Assembly: GCF_008632455.1 (NCBI RefSeq)
Contig: NZ_CP043929.1
Location: forward strand, 2,108,001 to 2,172,000
From: Methylomonas rhizoryzae
GTDB lineage: Bacteria > Pseudomonadota > Gammaproteobacteria > Methylococcales > Methylomonadaceae
Direction: 5' to 3'
Length of the DNA stretch: 64,000 nt
The position numbers and the translations under genes were made by a program. Below, piece after piece: positions 9,339-17,738 of this stretch. Within the stretch, counting starts at the first letter, position 1. Each line of letters begins with the position of its first letter. The notes under the pieces were generated by a model that ran no database searches, was not told the DNA's origin, and saw nothing but the letters and a program-made list of their open reading frames with translations.

Positions 9339-10949
9339 ATGAACCACAAACTTCTATATCGCCTCGCCGACTCGACGGCGGTGGAAGCGCTAGTCGACAA
9401 GTGGGTGGCTTGGCCGCATACTTTTTCTCCGGTGCCGTACAGCTTGCATATGCTGAATTACCAAAAGAAAAACTTGAGTTCATATCTACAAAAGCCCGGC
9501 ATTCACGTCGAATCCAGCGCTAATCCAAAGCTATTGGGTGGACCGTTTGTCAATGTTCCGGTCGAACGGACAGCCGAGATAGAGCAAATGCTGGAGCGGA
9601 TGGACAAAGAGCACGGTGCCACTCAGCAAATGGCGCAGGATTTGATCGCTTTTCAAAACCTGCTGGATAAAGAAGCCACGGGCCAGAGTCTGGAACCGTA
9701 TTATGCGGTGCTGCCGGAGTCGTTGCGCGGCTTTATCGAATTGCTGTACGACTATAACAATCGGCCTATTGTGCGTTGTATTGAAAGCTTGTTTTACAAA
9801 AGTACGCATTACAAAAAGCACTTGCAATCGTTGCACCTCTTTACCCAAACTCATGATCGCGCTAGGGCCTATTACATGAGCACGCCGCGCCTGCCAACGG
9901 ACGATAGTATCGAATGGACTATACCGTTTGCGAGGACAGAGATCGACGAACTGTTTAAACTGGATAACCAGCCTCAACCTTTGAGTTATATCCGCGAGCT
10001 ATTGGGACTCGATGCCGGAGACGACAAAAAATTGATCAGCCTATTGACCGACCGGCCCCCTTACATGGCGGAAAAATGGCAGGGCAGTGGTATTCGGGTT
10101 CGCTATTTCGGTCATGCCTGTGTATTGATCGAATATAACGACGTTGCGATTCTGATCGATCCTTTTATAGCGATACAACCCAGTCAGGGCGGCATAGAAC
10201 GTTACACGTTTCAGGACTTGCCGCCCTATATCGATTATGTGTTGGTTACCCACGTTCATCACGATCACTGCGTGTTTGAAGCGTTGCTACGCCTTCGTCA
10301 TAAAATCGGTATGTTAGTGGTGCCTAAAAGTTCCGGCATATTCTACGGCGACATATCGATGAAACTGTTGGCTCGGGAACTGGGCTTCTCCAAAGTCACG
10401 GAAGTTGATCCGTTAGATAGTTTTTCGTTTTCCGGCGGTGCTTGCATTGCGGTGCCGTTTCTCGGCGAACATAACGACTTGCCGTTTGCTAAAAGCGGCT
10501 ACCTGATTTGTGCCGGTCCGCAACGCTTGCTGTTTGCCGCCGATTCCAACTGCCTTGACCGGCGCATGTACGAAAATCTGAGTGCGGAGTACGGCCCGAT
10601 CCAAACCGTTTTTTTAGGCATGGAATGCATAGGTGCGCCGTTATCCTGGGTATACGGGCCGCTGCTGCCGAAATTACCCGAGCACAAGCATTGCCAGTCG
10701 CGGCGTTCCAAAGGCAGCGATGCTCATGCGGCTTTGAACTTGTTGGATGCAGTCCAAGCGGAGCGAGTTTATATCTACGCGATAGGCCGCGAACCCTGGC
10801 TGCAATATTTCATGGCATTAGAGCCGGAAGATGACGATCTTTATATTAAAGAAATAAGTAAAGTGTTGGAAGCTTGCGAACGTAAAGGTTTTGCCGATGC
10901 GCGAAGGTTGTACGGCAAGGATCAAATTTATTTGGGTGGTGAGCTTTAA
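9339..10949 (+). CDS. Metallo-beta-lactamase-fold hydrolase with long N-terminal extension
   Basis: The product is 536 aa, starting at ATG 9339 with GGAGA at 9326-9330. The first ~240 residues are a helical region I do not recognise. A metallo-beta-lactamase fold follows, with the zinc motif THVHHDHC (H305, H307, D309, H310), a preceding RYFGHACVLIE strand and LIDPF, as in the NAPE-PLD/UlaG-like branch. That branch hydrolyses phosphodiester, lactone or amide bonds; the substrate here cannot be read. No signal peptide is seen, so it is probably cytoplasmic. It lies 55 nt downstream of the receptor and upstream of the sulfotransferase, on the same strand, so a tailoring or proofreading role in the NRPS pathway is plausible but inferred. 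Confidence 0.8.
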   Translation: MNHKLLYRLADSTAVEALVDKWVAWPHTFSPVPYSLHMLNYQKKNLSSYLQKPGIHVESSANPKLLGGPFVNVPVERTAEIEQMLERMDKEHGATQQMAQDLIAFQNLLDKEATGQSLEPYYAVLPESLRGFIELLYDYNNRPIVRCIESLFYKSTHYKKHLQSLHLFTQTHDRARAYYMSTPRLPTDDSIEWTIPFARTEIDELFKLDNQPQPLSYIRELLGLDAGDDKKLISLLTDRPPYMAEKWQGSGIRVRYFGHACVLIEYNDVAILIDPFIAIQPSQGGIERYTFQDLPPYIDYVLVTHVHHDHCVFEALLRLRHKIGMLVVPKSSGIFYGDISMKLLARELGFSKVTEVDPLDSFSFSGGACIAVPFLGEHNDLPFAKSGYLICAGPQRLLFAADSNCLDRRMYENLSAEYGPIQTVFLGMECIGAPLSWVYGPLLPKLPEHKHCQSRRSKGSDAHAALNLLDAVQAERVYIYAIGREPWLQYFMALEPEDDDLYIKEISKVLEACERKGFADARRLYGKDQIYLGGEL

Positions 10950-11002
10950 ATAAAGCAAACCACCGTTTTCCATGAATATAAACTTATAGGTCGCTTAAAT
11001 AA

Positions 11003-11983
11003 ATGGATCATTATCTTTATTATAAAAGAAAGCAGCTATCCAGATCTTATTTGTTGGCAACCGAATATACGAGTATTATTAAGGGCTATGTTCCCGAAGA
11101 TAAACTCCCTTCTAATATTGAATACTTATCGAAGTGGATTGAATATCAATTCCTTCCGCATTATTTCGGCTATGTTCCGGTATGGCGTAGTTTTGTGCGA
11201 AAATTTTCCGGCAAGAGAACTCTGCCGGATTTCTGTGTTGTTGGACCTATAAAGAGTGGCACTAGTGATTTGGCAGTCAATATCATGTTGCATCCGAATG
11301 TGATACCTCCATTAGTTAAAGAATGTTTCTCTGCCGATCTTGAAAAATGGCGCATGTATTATCCCACAGAACGACAAAAGAGAAAACTTGCATCTAAATA
11401 TGGAATTGCATTAACTCCGTTTTTGGCTCCTTATCTTCATTGGATGGAGCTGATTTATAATCTTTCTAAGGAACGACCGGAAACAAAAGTTGTTTTAACA
11501 TTAAGAGATCCCGTTAAAAGATTTTATTCTCAATGGAAATGGGAAGTATATATGGCCGGAAAAAAACGCTCGGATAATTTATATTTTTTAAATTCGTTTC
11601 CGGCGTATGTGGATAAGGCGTTATCGGTTTTTCCGGATTATCCTATGTTTACTACTTGTGCTTGCGATCCAGTGCAAACAAGCATTTATTATAAGGCAGT
11701 TAGTTATTGGATAGAGTGTTTTGGGAAAAATAACGTATTAGTGTTGGATGCGCAAGATTATTTTTCAGATAGCAATAACTTTTTAAACAAAATATATGGC
11801 TTTGTTGGATTGCCTAATTTTGCAACCCCTCAGTTTAAAGATAGAGTCAATGAAAATCCTGTTGTACTGCCGCCGGCCGATGATGAAAGTGTTGGTAGAT
11901 TATATGAATTTTTCGAGCCATATAATAAAAAACTTTGGAATATATTAGACAATGAATTTGATTGGGATGTTAAAGCGCAGTAG
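11003..11983 (+). CDS. PAPS-dependent sulfotransferase family protein
   Basis: The product is 326 aa. It shows the two PAPS-binding signatures of cytosolic-type sulfotransferases: a 5'-phosphosulfate loop (PIKSGTSDL, near residue 83) and a 3'-phosphate motif (RDPVKRFYSQW, near 168). The family transfers sulfate from PAPS to a hydroxyl or amine; in a peptide cluster this would give a sulfated product. The acceptor is unknown. A serine hydroxyl, a catechol or phenol, or the reductively formed alcohol are candidates (inference). The start at ATG 11003 has only a weak ribosome-binding site. Base composition is clearly lower in GC than in the NRPS genes, with many AAA, TTA and ATT codons, suggesting a different origin or weak codon optimisation. 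Confidence 0.88.
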   Translation: MDHYLYYKRKQLSRSYLLATEYTSIIKGYVPEDKLPSNIEYLSKWIEYQFLPHYFGYVPVWRSFVRKFSGKRTLPDFCVVGPIKSGTSDLAVNIMLHPNVIPPLVKECFSADLEKWRMYYPTERQKRKLASKYGIALTPFLAPYLHWMELIYNLSKERPETKVVLTLRDPVKRFYSQWKWEVYMAGKKRSDNLYFLNSFPAYVDKALSVFPDYPMFTTCACDPVQTSIYYKAVSYWIECFGKNNVLVLDAQDYFSDSNNFLNKIYGFVGLPNFATPQFKDRVNENPVVLPPADDESVGRLYEFFEPYNKKLWNILDNEFDWDVKAQ

Positions 11984-12077
11984 ATAATATACCTAGACTA
12001 TAACGCATCTAGCTATCAATAAGTGCTCTCACCCATTTTAAGTATGGGGCATATTGATGTCAGTATGATTGAATAAC

Positions 12078-12084
12078 AGGAGGT
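12078..12084 (+). promoter_or_regulatory. Strong Shine-Dalgarno of the JmjC-like gene
   Basis: AGGAGGT lies 6 nt before ATG 12091. It is a near-perfect anti-16S match and fixes the start. It is much stronger than the sites of the flanking genes, so the oxygenase-like protein may be made in excess of its neighbours. Confidence 0.75.
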
Positions 12085-12090
12085 TGAAAA

Positions 12091-12939
12091 ATGTATTTGA
12101 GTGAAGAATTGCCATTACAGGTGGACAGAGTTAATGCGCCGTCGATTGAAGAGTTTAATAGATTATACGCTGAACCAGGTAAGCCCGTATTGATAACGGG
12201 GGTTGTTTCCGAGTGGGATGCCTGTTCGCTTTGGAATTCTCAATATTTTAAGTCAATTGCCGGTGAACGTTCAGTTCCTGTCAAACGCATGCGTAACGGC
12301 GCCTATCTCGGAGCGCACTCAGAGTTAATGAAACTGGCGAATTATTTGGAACTGGTTCATAAGGAGCCGATTGGTAATGAAAGAGTTTATTTAAGCGAAC
12401 AAAGTGTAGAGAGTATTTTGCCGGAAGTCGTTGGCGACTTTACGGTTCCTGCTTACATTGATTCCACAAAATTCGTCGCGGTTTGTTATATCGGTAGCAA
12501 CGTGCATTCGCAAATTCATTTTCACCCTTTCGGTAAGGCGTTACTGTGTCAGGTTTCAGGAAGCAAACGGGTAAAACTTTTCGCTCCAAATCAAACTCCT
12601 TACCTGTATCAGAAATTGCATTTTAGTAAGATTGAAGGAGAGCCGGTTGATTTAGAGAAATACCCCTTATATCAAAAAGCCGTATATTACGAATGCGAAG
12701 TTAAAGCGGGAGAAATGTTGTTTTTTCCAATTTACTGGTGGCATGGCGTGGAAACAACGGAATTCAGTTCTGCGGTCGTTTTTTTCTGGGATGATTCTCG
12801 AAAGTCGAGATGGTTACCTCCGGAGGGAATTCCCTGGAGATATGTACCATTGTTTGAACTAATGTCATGGCTCTTCAAAGGAAAACGTATGTTAAATGGC
12901 ATGATGAAATCTGTTCGTGGAGATGCGCGGCGCTCTTAA
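12091..12939 (+). CDS. JmjC / cupin-8 domain protein (2-oxoglutarate Fe(II) oxygenase-like)
   Basis: The product is 282 aa. The N-terminus (KPVLITGVV..W) is the typical opening of the cupin-8/FIH-like family. The central strand IHFHPFGKALL, followed by QVSGSKRVKLF, matches the iron-binding strand, with H143 and the distal His218 (WWHGVE). These enzymes hydroxylate protein side chains or amino acids using Fe(II), oxygen and 2-oxoglutarate. Unusually, the position normally occupied by Asp in HxD is His145, so the facial triad reads H-x-H...H. This may mean altered metal chemistry or a non-catalytic protein. Co-directional neighbours suggest tailoring of the NRPS product, for example beta-hydroxylation, which is common in siderophores; this is inference. 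Confidence 0.85.
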   Translation: MYLSEELPLQVDRVNAPSIEEFNRLYAEPGKPVLITGVVSEWDACSLWNSQYFKSIAGERSVPVKRMRNGAYLGAHSELMKLANYLELVHKEPIGNERVYLSEQSVESILPEVVGDFTVPAYIDSTKFVAVCYIGSNVHSQIHFHPFGKALLCQVSGSKRVKLFAPNQTPYLYQKLHFSKIEGEPVDLEKYPLYQKAVYYECEVKAGEMLFFPIYWWHGVETTEFSSAVVFFWDDSRKSRWLPPEGIPWRYVPLFELMSWLFKGKRMLNGMMKSVRGDARRS

Positions 12940-12976
12940 ATAGAAGAACGAAGCCAAATGAAAAGAGGATATTTCG

Positions 12977-14299
12977 ATGCCTACGATGACAATAGATAAA
13001 TTCAATGCTCGACGATTAGCCCGACTGAAAGCGCGCCGTAAGCTGTGGCTTGATGTTCATTTATATCTCGGTTTATTCGTCGGGGTTATATTGGCTGTTG
13101 TCGGTCTAACTGGTGGCATTCTGGTGTTTTATCAGGAAGCTCAGGAAGTCTTGAATCCGGAGTTGGCTATTGTCTTAGTTCCACCCGAAAATCAGAAAAA
13201 ATTATATGCTTTGGACGAAATTATCGCGGCGGCAGAGTCAGTCAAGCCGCAGGGCGGTCGTCTTTTTAAAGTGTACTATCCCCGCAAGCCGGATGTCGCT
13301 TACAAGCTGCTGTACTTCGCCAAGGAGGCACAGCAGGCGAATAACGGCGACGGTTATTATAATTTCGTTGATAACGGTTATTACATCTTCGTTGATCCTT
13401 ATACGGGTCAGGTCAAAGGTATACAGCTTTGGCATCCCAAGGGACGCTATTGGGGGCGACCCTTGGTTAGTTTCATTATGCAGTTGCATTGGTGTTTGTT
13501 GCTAGGCAAAACCGGCAGCATTATCAACGGTATCTTGGCGGCCTTCTCGATTATTTCACTGTTAACGGGTCTGATTGTTTGGTGGCCGCTGACTGGCAAA
13601 TTCATGCAGGCATTAACCTTCAAGCTTCGGCCAGGGTCTGTACGTTTTAACTTCGATCTGCATAAAACCGTCGGCTTTTACGCAACTATTGTGCTCATGC
13701 CTGTATTATTTTCCGGTATTTACATGAATTTGCCAATTCAAATGAATGAACTAGTCAAACTATTTTCACCAGTCAATCGGCCCGATGTATTTAGCACTGT
13801 TCCGGCAGAGGTTCACAGCGGCGTGCCGCAAGCGGGTCAACAGCCGATAAATGCCGCGGACGCGGAAGCTATTGTGCAGAAAGGTTATCCGGCCGGTAAA
13901 TTGTGGATGCTGAATGCACCGAAAAATCGTGAGGACGTCTATGTTGTAATGAAACGTGACCTAACTGAATTAAGCCGGTTTATCGGTTATCGTGATTTCG
14001 CTATCGATCAATATAGCGGTGATATTGTTAATATCTATGATAGAGGGACAGGCAGTTTTGGTGATGTTTTTATAGATTGGCAATGGCCATTGCACAGTGG
14101 TCATGCTTTCGGTTGGACGGGGCGGATTTTAGTGCTTTTTTCCGGCTTGGCATGCCCGGTTTTGTATGTAACCGGAGTAATTCGATGGCTACAAAAGCGC
14201 AAAGCCAAACAACTGAAGAAAGACAAAATAAACTGTCATATTACTGCAGAATATGAAATTGACCAATTAAAACACTGTCGGATATCAACATTTGAATAA
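12977..14299 (+). CDS. PepSY-associated TM helix protein (putative ferric-siderophore reductase)
   Basis: The product is 440 aa. Four main hydrophobic helices are visible: near residues 25-50 (LYLGLFVGVILAVVGLTGG), 170-200, 230-250 and 375-400. PepSY-type periplasmic loops lie between them, and the C-terminal tail is basic. Conserved His residues sit at helix ends (DVHLYLGL, QLHW, DLHKTVGFY, PLHSGHAFGW), as expected for haem ligation in this family. PepSY_TM proteins such as FpvG and PiuB are iron-regulated inner-membrane proteins linked to reductive release of iron from siderophores. The position inside a siderophore locus supports that role. Its TAA stop shares one base with the ATG of the methyltransferase (TAATG), so the two are translationally coupled. 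Confidence 0.88.
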   Translation: MPTMTIDKFNARRLARLKARRKLWLDVHLYLGLFVGVILAVVGLTGGILVFYQEAQEVLNPELAIVLVPPENQKKLYALDEIIAAAESVKPQGGRLFKVYYPRKPDVAYKLLYFAKEAQQANNGDGYYNFVDNGYYIFVDPYTGQVKGIQLWHPKGRYWGRPLVSFIMQLHWCLLLGKTGSIINGILAAFSIISLLTGLIVWWPLTGKFMQALTFKLRPGSVRFNFDLHKTVGFYATIVLMPVLFSGIYMNLPIQMNELVKLFSPVNRPDVFSTVPAEVHSGVPQAGQQPINAADAEAIVQKGYPAGKLWMLNAPKNREDVYVVMKRDLTELSRFIGYRDFAIDQYSGDIVNIYDRGTGSFGDVFIDWQWPLHSGHAFGWTGRILVLFSGLACPVLYVTGVIRWLQKRKAKQLKKDKINCHITAEYEIDQLKHCRISTFE

Positions 14300-15741
14300 T
14301 GGGTTTTTCAATGTATCAATGTATTCTTTGTCATGGAGATTTGGATGATTCATCTCCATCTATCGTAATGTGTTCTGATTGTGGAATCAGTTATCCTATT
14401 ATTGACGATATTAATATTTTTCTATTGCCGGATCCTTTTTCATCGTTGCAAGGTTTTGTCATGGAAATGGAAGAAACTCGGCATTCATTTGAAAAAATTA
14501 TTCGGAATCTGGATGATTTTGAACAATATTATAATGCAATGGATCTATCGGACAGAATAGCGATGACTAAAAATGGGTTGTCAGGGAATACCAGTTTTTT
14601 GGAAGAATCCTGTCTACCTATTATGAATTTTTTACAAAACCTGCCTAGTCAAGATAATACCCTGGCTTGGAGCTCTGTAAAATCTGGTTTCACATTTCAT
14701 GATATGTTGCCTTATTTTTATCAAGATTGGTCAGGGATGCCTGATTTATCTGAAGTAAAAGCTTTATTTAATGGAACTATTGCCCGGCATTGTAAAGATA
14801 GAGATTCTGTTGCGGTTTTAGGAGCCGGCGCTTGTGGATTATTATATAGTGTTGCCGAACGCTTTCGAGTGTCTTATGCGGTTGATTTATCTTTACCGAC
14901 GCTATTAACTGCCAAAAAATTGATCGAAGGTGAGCCGTTGGCTTTTCATTTGGAGAAAGCCGACTGGCAACAGATTAATTTAACACCGCCGGAATCGACA
15001 GAAAACGATATTCGTTATATTGTTTCTGACGTCATGAACATGCCGTTTAATAGCGACTCGTTGTCTGTGGTTATTACTCAATATGTGCTCGATATTGTCA
15101 GCAATCCGAAACGATTATCAGCAGAAATTTATCGAGTATTGAAGGCAGATGGTTTATGGATCAATTTTTCAAACCCTTTTAAGGTACCAGGAGATCCGAC
15201 AGAATTAGATCGAAGAAGAATAAATGAATTGCCTGATTTTTTTAGAAAAATGGGGTTTGATGTGGTTGATATGGGGATTGAGCGTTTTAGCTTGCTAAAT
15301 TTAGAAAAGCTTTTCCCTGAGACTGGAAATACTAAACAGTTGGTGCATTTTTTTACCTTAAGGAAAATTCATACCGAACAGAATTCATTTAATACCGAAA
15401 AACCGATTCAACGATTTTTTAGAGCAAATGAAGCTGTTTGGTGTGAAGTACCCAGAATTGTAATGGATCGCGAGTTGTTTTTTGTCAGAAAAAAGTCATT
15501 CGATCAACTAGGTCGTGCTAGTGAACATATAGAAATAAGTGTGGCAGGGCAATCGTTTTCTATTCCTTCAGATATTGCGATGTTATTGGAAAAAATATTT
15601 GAATATTGTAATGGAAAAAATAATTTAAAAATGTTGCTAAGCATTTTGCAAAAAAATGGAATTTATTTAAATGAAGAAGAATTTTTACAATTGATTTACA
15701 TGTTAAACGTGCAGCATTACTTAATCGAACTCAATGGATAG
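14299..15741 (+). CDS. SAM-dependent methyltransferase with N-terminal zinc ribbon and C-terminal winged-helix-like region
   Basis: The product is 480 aa. Residues 8-28 hold two CxxC pairs (C8/C11, C25/C28) in a Trm112/zinc-ribbon-like segment. A class I Rossmann methyltransferase follows, with motif I GAGACG near 175, an acidic motif (YAVDLS), SDVMNMPF and a C-terminal strand (ADGLWINF). The arrangement after motif I, together with QDWS before it, loosely recalls the N2227/carnosine N-methyltransferase group. Residues ~410-478 look like a small winged-helix domain of PqqD type (weak, by eye). Acceptor unknown; N- or O-methylation of the peptide is a reasonable guess. It overlaps the PepSY gene by one base and is the last plus-strand gene of the block. 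It is AT-rich like the sulfotransferase gene. An in-frame ATG at 14311 is an alternative start. Confidence 0.82.
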   Translation: MGFSMYQCILCHGDLDDSSPSIVMCSDCGISYPIIDDINIFLLPDPFSSLQGFVMEMEETRHSFEKIIRNLDDFEQYYNAMDLSDRIAMTKNGLSGNTSFLEESCLPIMNFLQNLPSQDNTLAWSSVKSGFTFHDMLPYFYQDWSGMPDLSEVKALFNGTIARHCKDRDSVAVLGAGACGLLYSVAERFRVSYAVDLSLPTLLTAKKLIEGEPLAFHLEKADWQQINLTPPESTENDIRYIVSDVMNMPFNSDSLSVVITQYVLDIVSNPKRLSAEIYRVLKADGLWINFSNPFKVPGDPTELDRRRINELPDFFRKMGFDVVDMGIERFSLLNLEKLFPETGNTKQLVHFFTLRKIHTEQNSFNTEKPIQRFFRANEAVWCEVPRIVMDRELFFVRKKSFDQLGRASEHIEISVAGQSFSIPSDIAMLLEKIFEYCNGKNNLKMLLSILQKNGIYLNEEEFLQLIYMLNVQHYLIELNG

Positions 15742-15804
15742 GACGGCTTATTATTATCTCGATCCGAAAACTGAAAAAAGCACGCATCCTTGCGCTTCTC
15801 GAAC

Positions 15805-16023
15805 TTATTCCAACCCATCCTCCCGCATATGCTGCCGCAAGCTCAGCGGCCGCATGTCTGTCCAAACTTCCTTGATGTAATCCAGACACTTCTGCTTAGG
15901 GCCTTTGGGGCCGACGGCTCGCCAGCCGGCGGGAATGTCCTTGTATTCCGGCCAAATGGAATACTGCTCTTCATGATTGATTACGACTTGATAAATAGTG
16001 GTGTCTTCTTCGTCCCAACTCAT
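15805..16023 (-). CDS. MbtH-family protein
   Basis: The product is 72 aa. It carries the MbtH signature: NHEEQYSIWP, then IPAGWRAVG, then KEVWTDMRPLSL with the invariant tryptophans. MbtH proteins bind adenylation domains and are needed for their solubility or activity, so this gene serves the NRPSs at the left end. GGAGA precedes the ATG (complement near 16030). It lies convergent with the methyltransferase gene and downstream of the ECF sigma gene on the same strand, with 300 nt between them, so it could have its own promoter. Confidence 0.95.
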   Translation of the reverse strand: MSWDEEDTTIYQVVINHEEQYSIWPEYKDIPAGWRAVGPKGPKQKCLDYIKEVWTDMRPLSLRQHMREDGLE

Positions 16024-16323
16024 TGTTGTCTCCGGTGTATGAGGTATTAATTCGCCGCATAAAATAGGCTTTAACGGCGTGTATCGGCTGACAGTCGGCT
16101 AGACAGATCAATCTACCCTAGCTCGGACTATAGGTTTGCTAAAAAAATAACTTCCCGAAATGACTTTTCCTGTTATGAGCGGCATGTGCATGTGGTCGGA
16201 TTTTAGGCGCTACGTGGCGTCATCACTTCCGCATCTTTTTTTAATGCGCTGACTGGACTGGTCGTAAGCAGGATGCCCTATCGTTACCTTGCGCAGTTAA
16301 GACGACTGACTAGTCCAATGTCC
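16024..16323. other. Intergenic region upstream of the MbtH gene
   Basis: This 300-nt gap separates the MbtH gene from the end of the ECF sigma gene, both on the minus strand. No credible ORF is seen. It probably holds the MbtH promoter. I found no Fur box or clear PvdS-type promoter by eye. Imperfect inverted segments around GGACTGGTCG (~16253) and CGACTGACTAGTCC (~16302) could form a hairpin after the sigma gene. Confidence 0.4.
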
Positions 16324-16836
16324 TCAGATGTCGTTTAATTCGAGTTGGCGTCGCTTAAATTGCTGTTTGCAGTGCAATAAGGCCCGCGCCAGCAATTTCT
16401 CCACCGCGCTTTCGCTGATCGCCATTTCCTTGGCGACTTCCGGATAGGTCATCCCGTATACCCTGTTTAGGATAAAAGCTTCGCGCGCCCGTTCCGGCAG
16501 GCGTTCGACAATGGCAGAAAATATGGCTAGTTTTTCGTCGACTAACGATAGGTGCTCGGTAGACGGCGTTTCCAGTGCCGGCATTAGGGTCGGGTCGGCG
16601 TTGTTCTGATATTTTTCGACTACTTTGCGGTGCTTGATGTGGTCGTAAGCTAAATTGCGGGCGGTACGAAATAGAAATCCGCGCGGATGTTCGATGACTT
16701 GTTTCTGAATTTCACGCGAAAAGATGATGAAGCATTCTTGAACCAATTCTGCAGCGATTTCGGGACAATCTACGATGCGCGCTAGATGCTGTTGCAGTTC
16801 GGCTTGATGGTCTTGATAGATCGATTCTAGGGTCAT
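16324..16836 (-). CDS. FecI-type ECF RNA polymerase sigma factor
   Basis: The product is 170 aa. Region 2 is visible as ELVQECFIIFSREI with PRGFLFRTARNLAYDHIKHRK, and region 4 as LPERAREAFILNRVYGMTYPEVAKEMAISESAVEKLL; the helix-turn-helix lies in the latter. The length and sequence fit the FecI/iron-starvation group. Such factors transcribe receptor and siderophore genes when an STN-bearing receptor signals through FecR. The STN receptor (6710) and a FecR (22107) are in the same locus, though neither is adjacent, which is atypical: fecI and fecR are usually next to each other. AAGGA precedes the ATG. A Fur-box-like site lies about 160 nt upstream, consistent with iron control. Confidence 0.92.
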   Translation of the reverse strand: MTLESIYQDHQAELQQHLARIVDCPEIAAELVQECFIIFSREIQKQVIEHPRGFLFRTARNLAYDHIKHRKVVEKYQNNADPTLMPALETPSTEHLSLVDEKLAIFSAIVERLPERAREAFILNRVYGMTYPEVAKEMAISESAVEKLLARALLHCKQQFKRRQLELNDI

Positions 16837-16995
16837 TGCTCAATTCCTTATGCGGTTGACGGGTGGGCGGCTTAGTTGTTTGCCCCGGATTGCAAGTTGG
16901 CGACAGCCTTAATCCCTCTCTTTATCTTGCATTTTATTTTTTCCAGCGCCGGGGTTGTCAACGTAAACTTCACCATCGCTAAAGCAAGCTTTGCG

Positions 16996-17014
16996 CCAAA
17001 TGTTAATCATTAGC
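16996..17014 (-). promoter_or_regulatory. Putative Fur box upstream of the ECF sigma gene
   Basis: The 19-mer centred on TAATCATTA matches the GATAATGATAATCATTATC Fur consensus at 14 of 19 positions by hand count, including a continuous run of nine. It sits 160 nt before the sigma factor ATG. Fe-Fur repression of the sigma gene is the standard logic of FecI/PvdS systems. The distance is somewhat long, and a promoter start was not located. Confidence 0.6.
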
Positions 17015-17219
17015 ATTACAGCGACGGAGTTTAAACTCCAAGCTGGTTGTGCCGCTGATTGAGGGATATGACCGGTTTTTATGGCGTTAATTAACATAGT
17101 TTATTTCGCTGTCTCGGTTTGGTTAATCCGATTGCAAATCGAACTGGGGGTTTTGTTTCTTATTGCCGTCTTACTCTAAGGCGATGGTGGGCGTGATGCG
17201 CCGTTGCTACTGCTTATTT

Positions 17220-17292
17220 ATGAAAGTCATTGTGGGAGCGACGCCCTCGTCGCGACGAAGGCGTCGCTCCCACCGAAAAACTTTCATTTGCC
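17220..17292. repeat. REP/MITE-like palindromic repeat, copy 1
   Basis: A 42-nt near-perfect palindrome spans 17232-17273: arms GTGGGAGCGACGCC and GGCGTCGCTCCCAC around TCGTCGCGACGA, with one mismatched pair. It is flanked by the inverted heptamers TGAAAGT (17221) and ACTTTCA (17280) and followed by TTTGCC. A diverged copy with the same outer ends lies at 50898-50989, so this is a dispersed element. It could fold into a stable hairpin in RNA or serve as a transposase-mobilised REP-type unit. Confidence 0.8.
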
Positions 17293-17738
17293 GGGGGGAT
17301 GCCGCTTTTTCATGAGCGTTAGGATGGTTACAAATTAATTCCCTGTTTCGCGTTGCAAGGATGTTCGCGTTCGTTCTGAGCAAAGTAAGCCCCCTTCGGG
17401 CGCGGGGGGGTAACAAGAAACAGGGAAAGGCTGCTATGGAGTTAATCTTGCTGTTTCTTGAGAGCTTGTCGAAAGATGGACGGGAAAATCGGAGCATCCA
17501 CCGCGCCAAACCGTTCATGCATCGACCGAGCTGGGCACGCACGGTTTGGCAGGAACAGTCATTTCGCGAAGCAATTTTTAGCGAGATCCAGAGAGAAGAC
17601 CCGTGTTGCTAACGCTTTCAGTAGTAGGGGGCATTAAGGCGTTCTAAGTGCCCAAGATTTTGCTAGCTGAATCCGGTTAAAGCATGAGCGTTGCATCAGT
17701 GTTGCGTTTTTTCACGACATAGAGTTTTCGAAAAGAAA

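Larger units (their letters stand above)
16837..17738. other. Long non-coding stretch between sigma factor and exporter genes
   Basis: About 900 nt lie between two divergently transcribed genes. The stretch contains the Fur-box-like site (16996) and the palindromic repeat (17220). The short ORFs here (for example 17361-17612 plus and 17207-17542 minus) have no recognisable domains and one crosses the repeat, so I do not call them genes. The region should hold promoters for both the sigma factor and the exporter. Confidence 0.5.

Noticed and set aside
16909..17097. 62-aa minus-strand ORF over the Fur-like site
   Set aside because: No ribosome-binding site, no recognisable domain, and it overlaps the expected sigma-factor promoter.
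17361..17612. 83-aa plus-strand ORF in the sigma/exporter gap
   Set aside because: Low-complexity opening from a repeat-like stretch and no domain; treated as non-coding.
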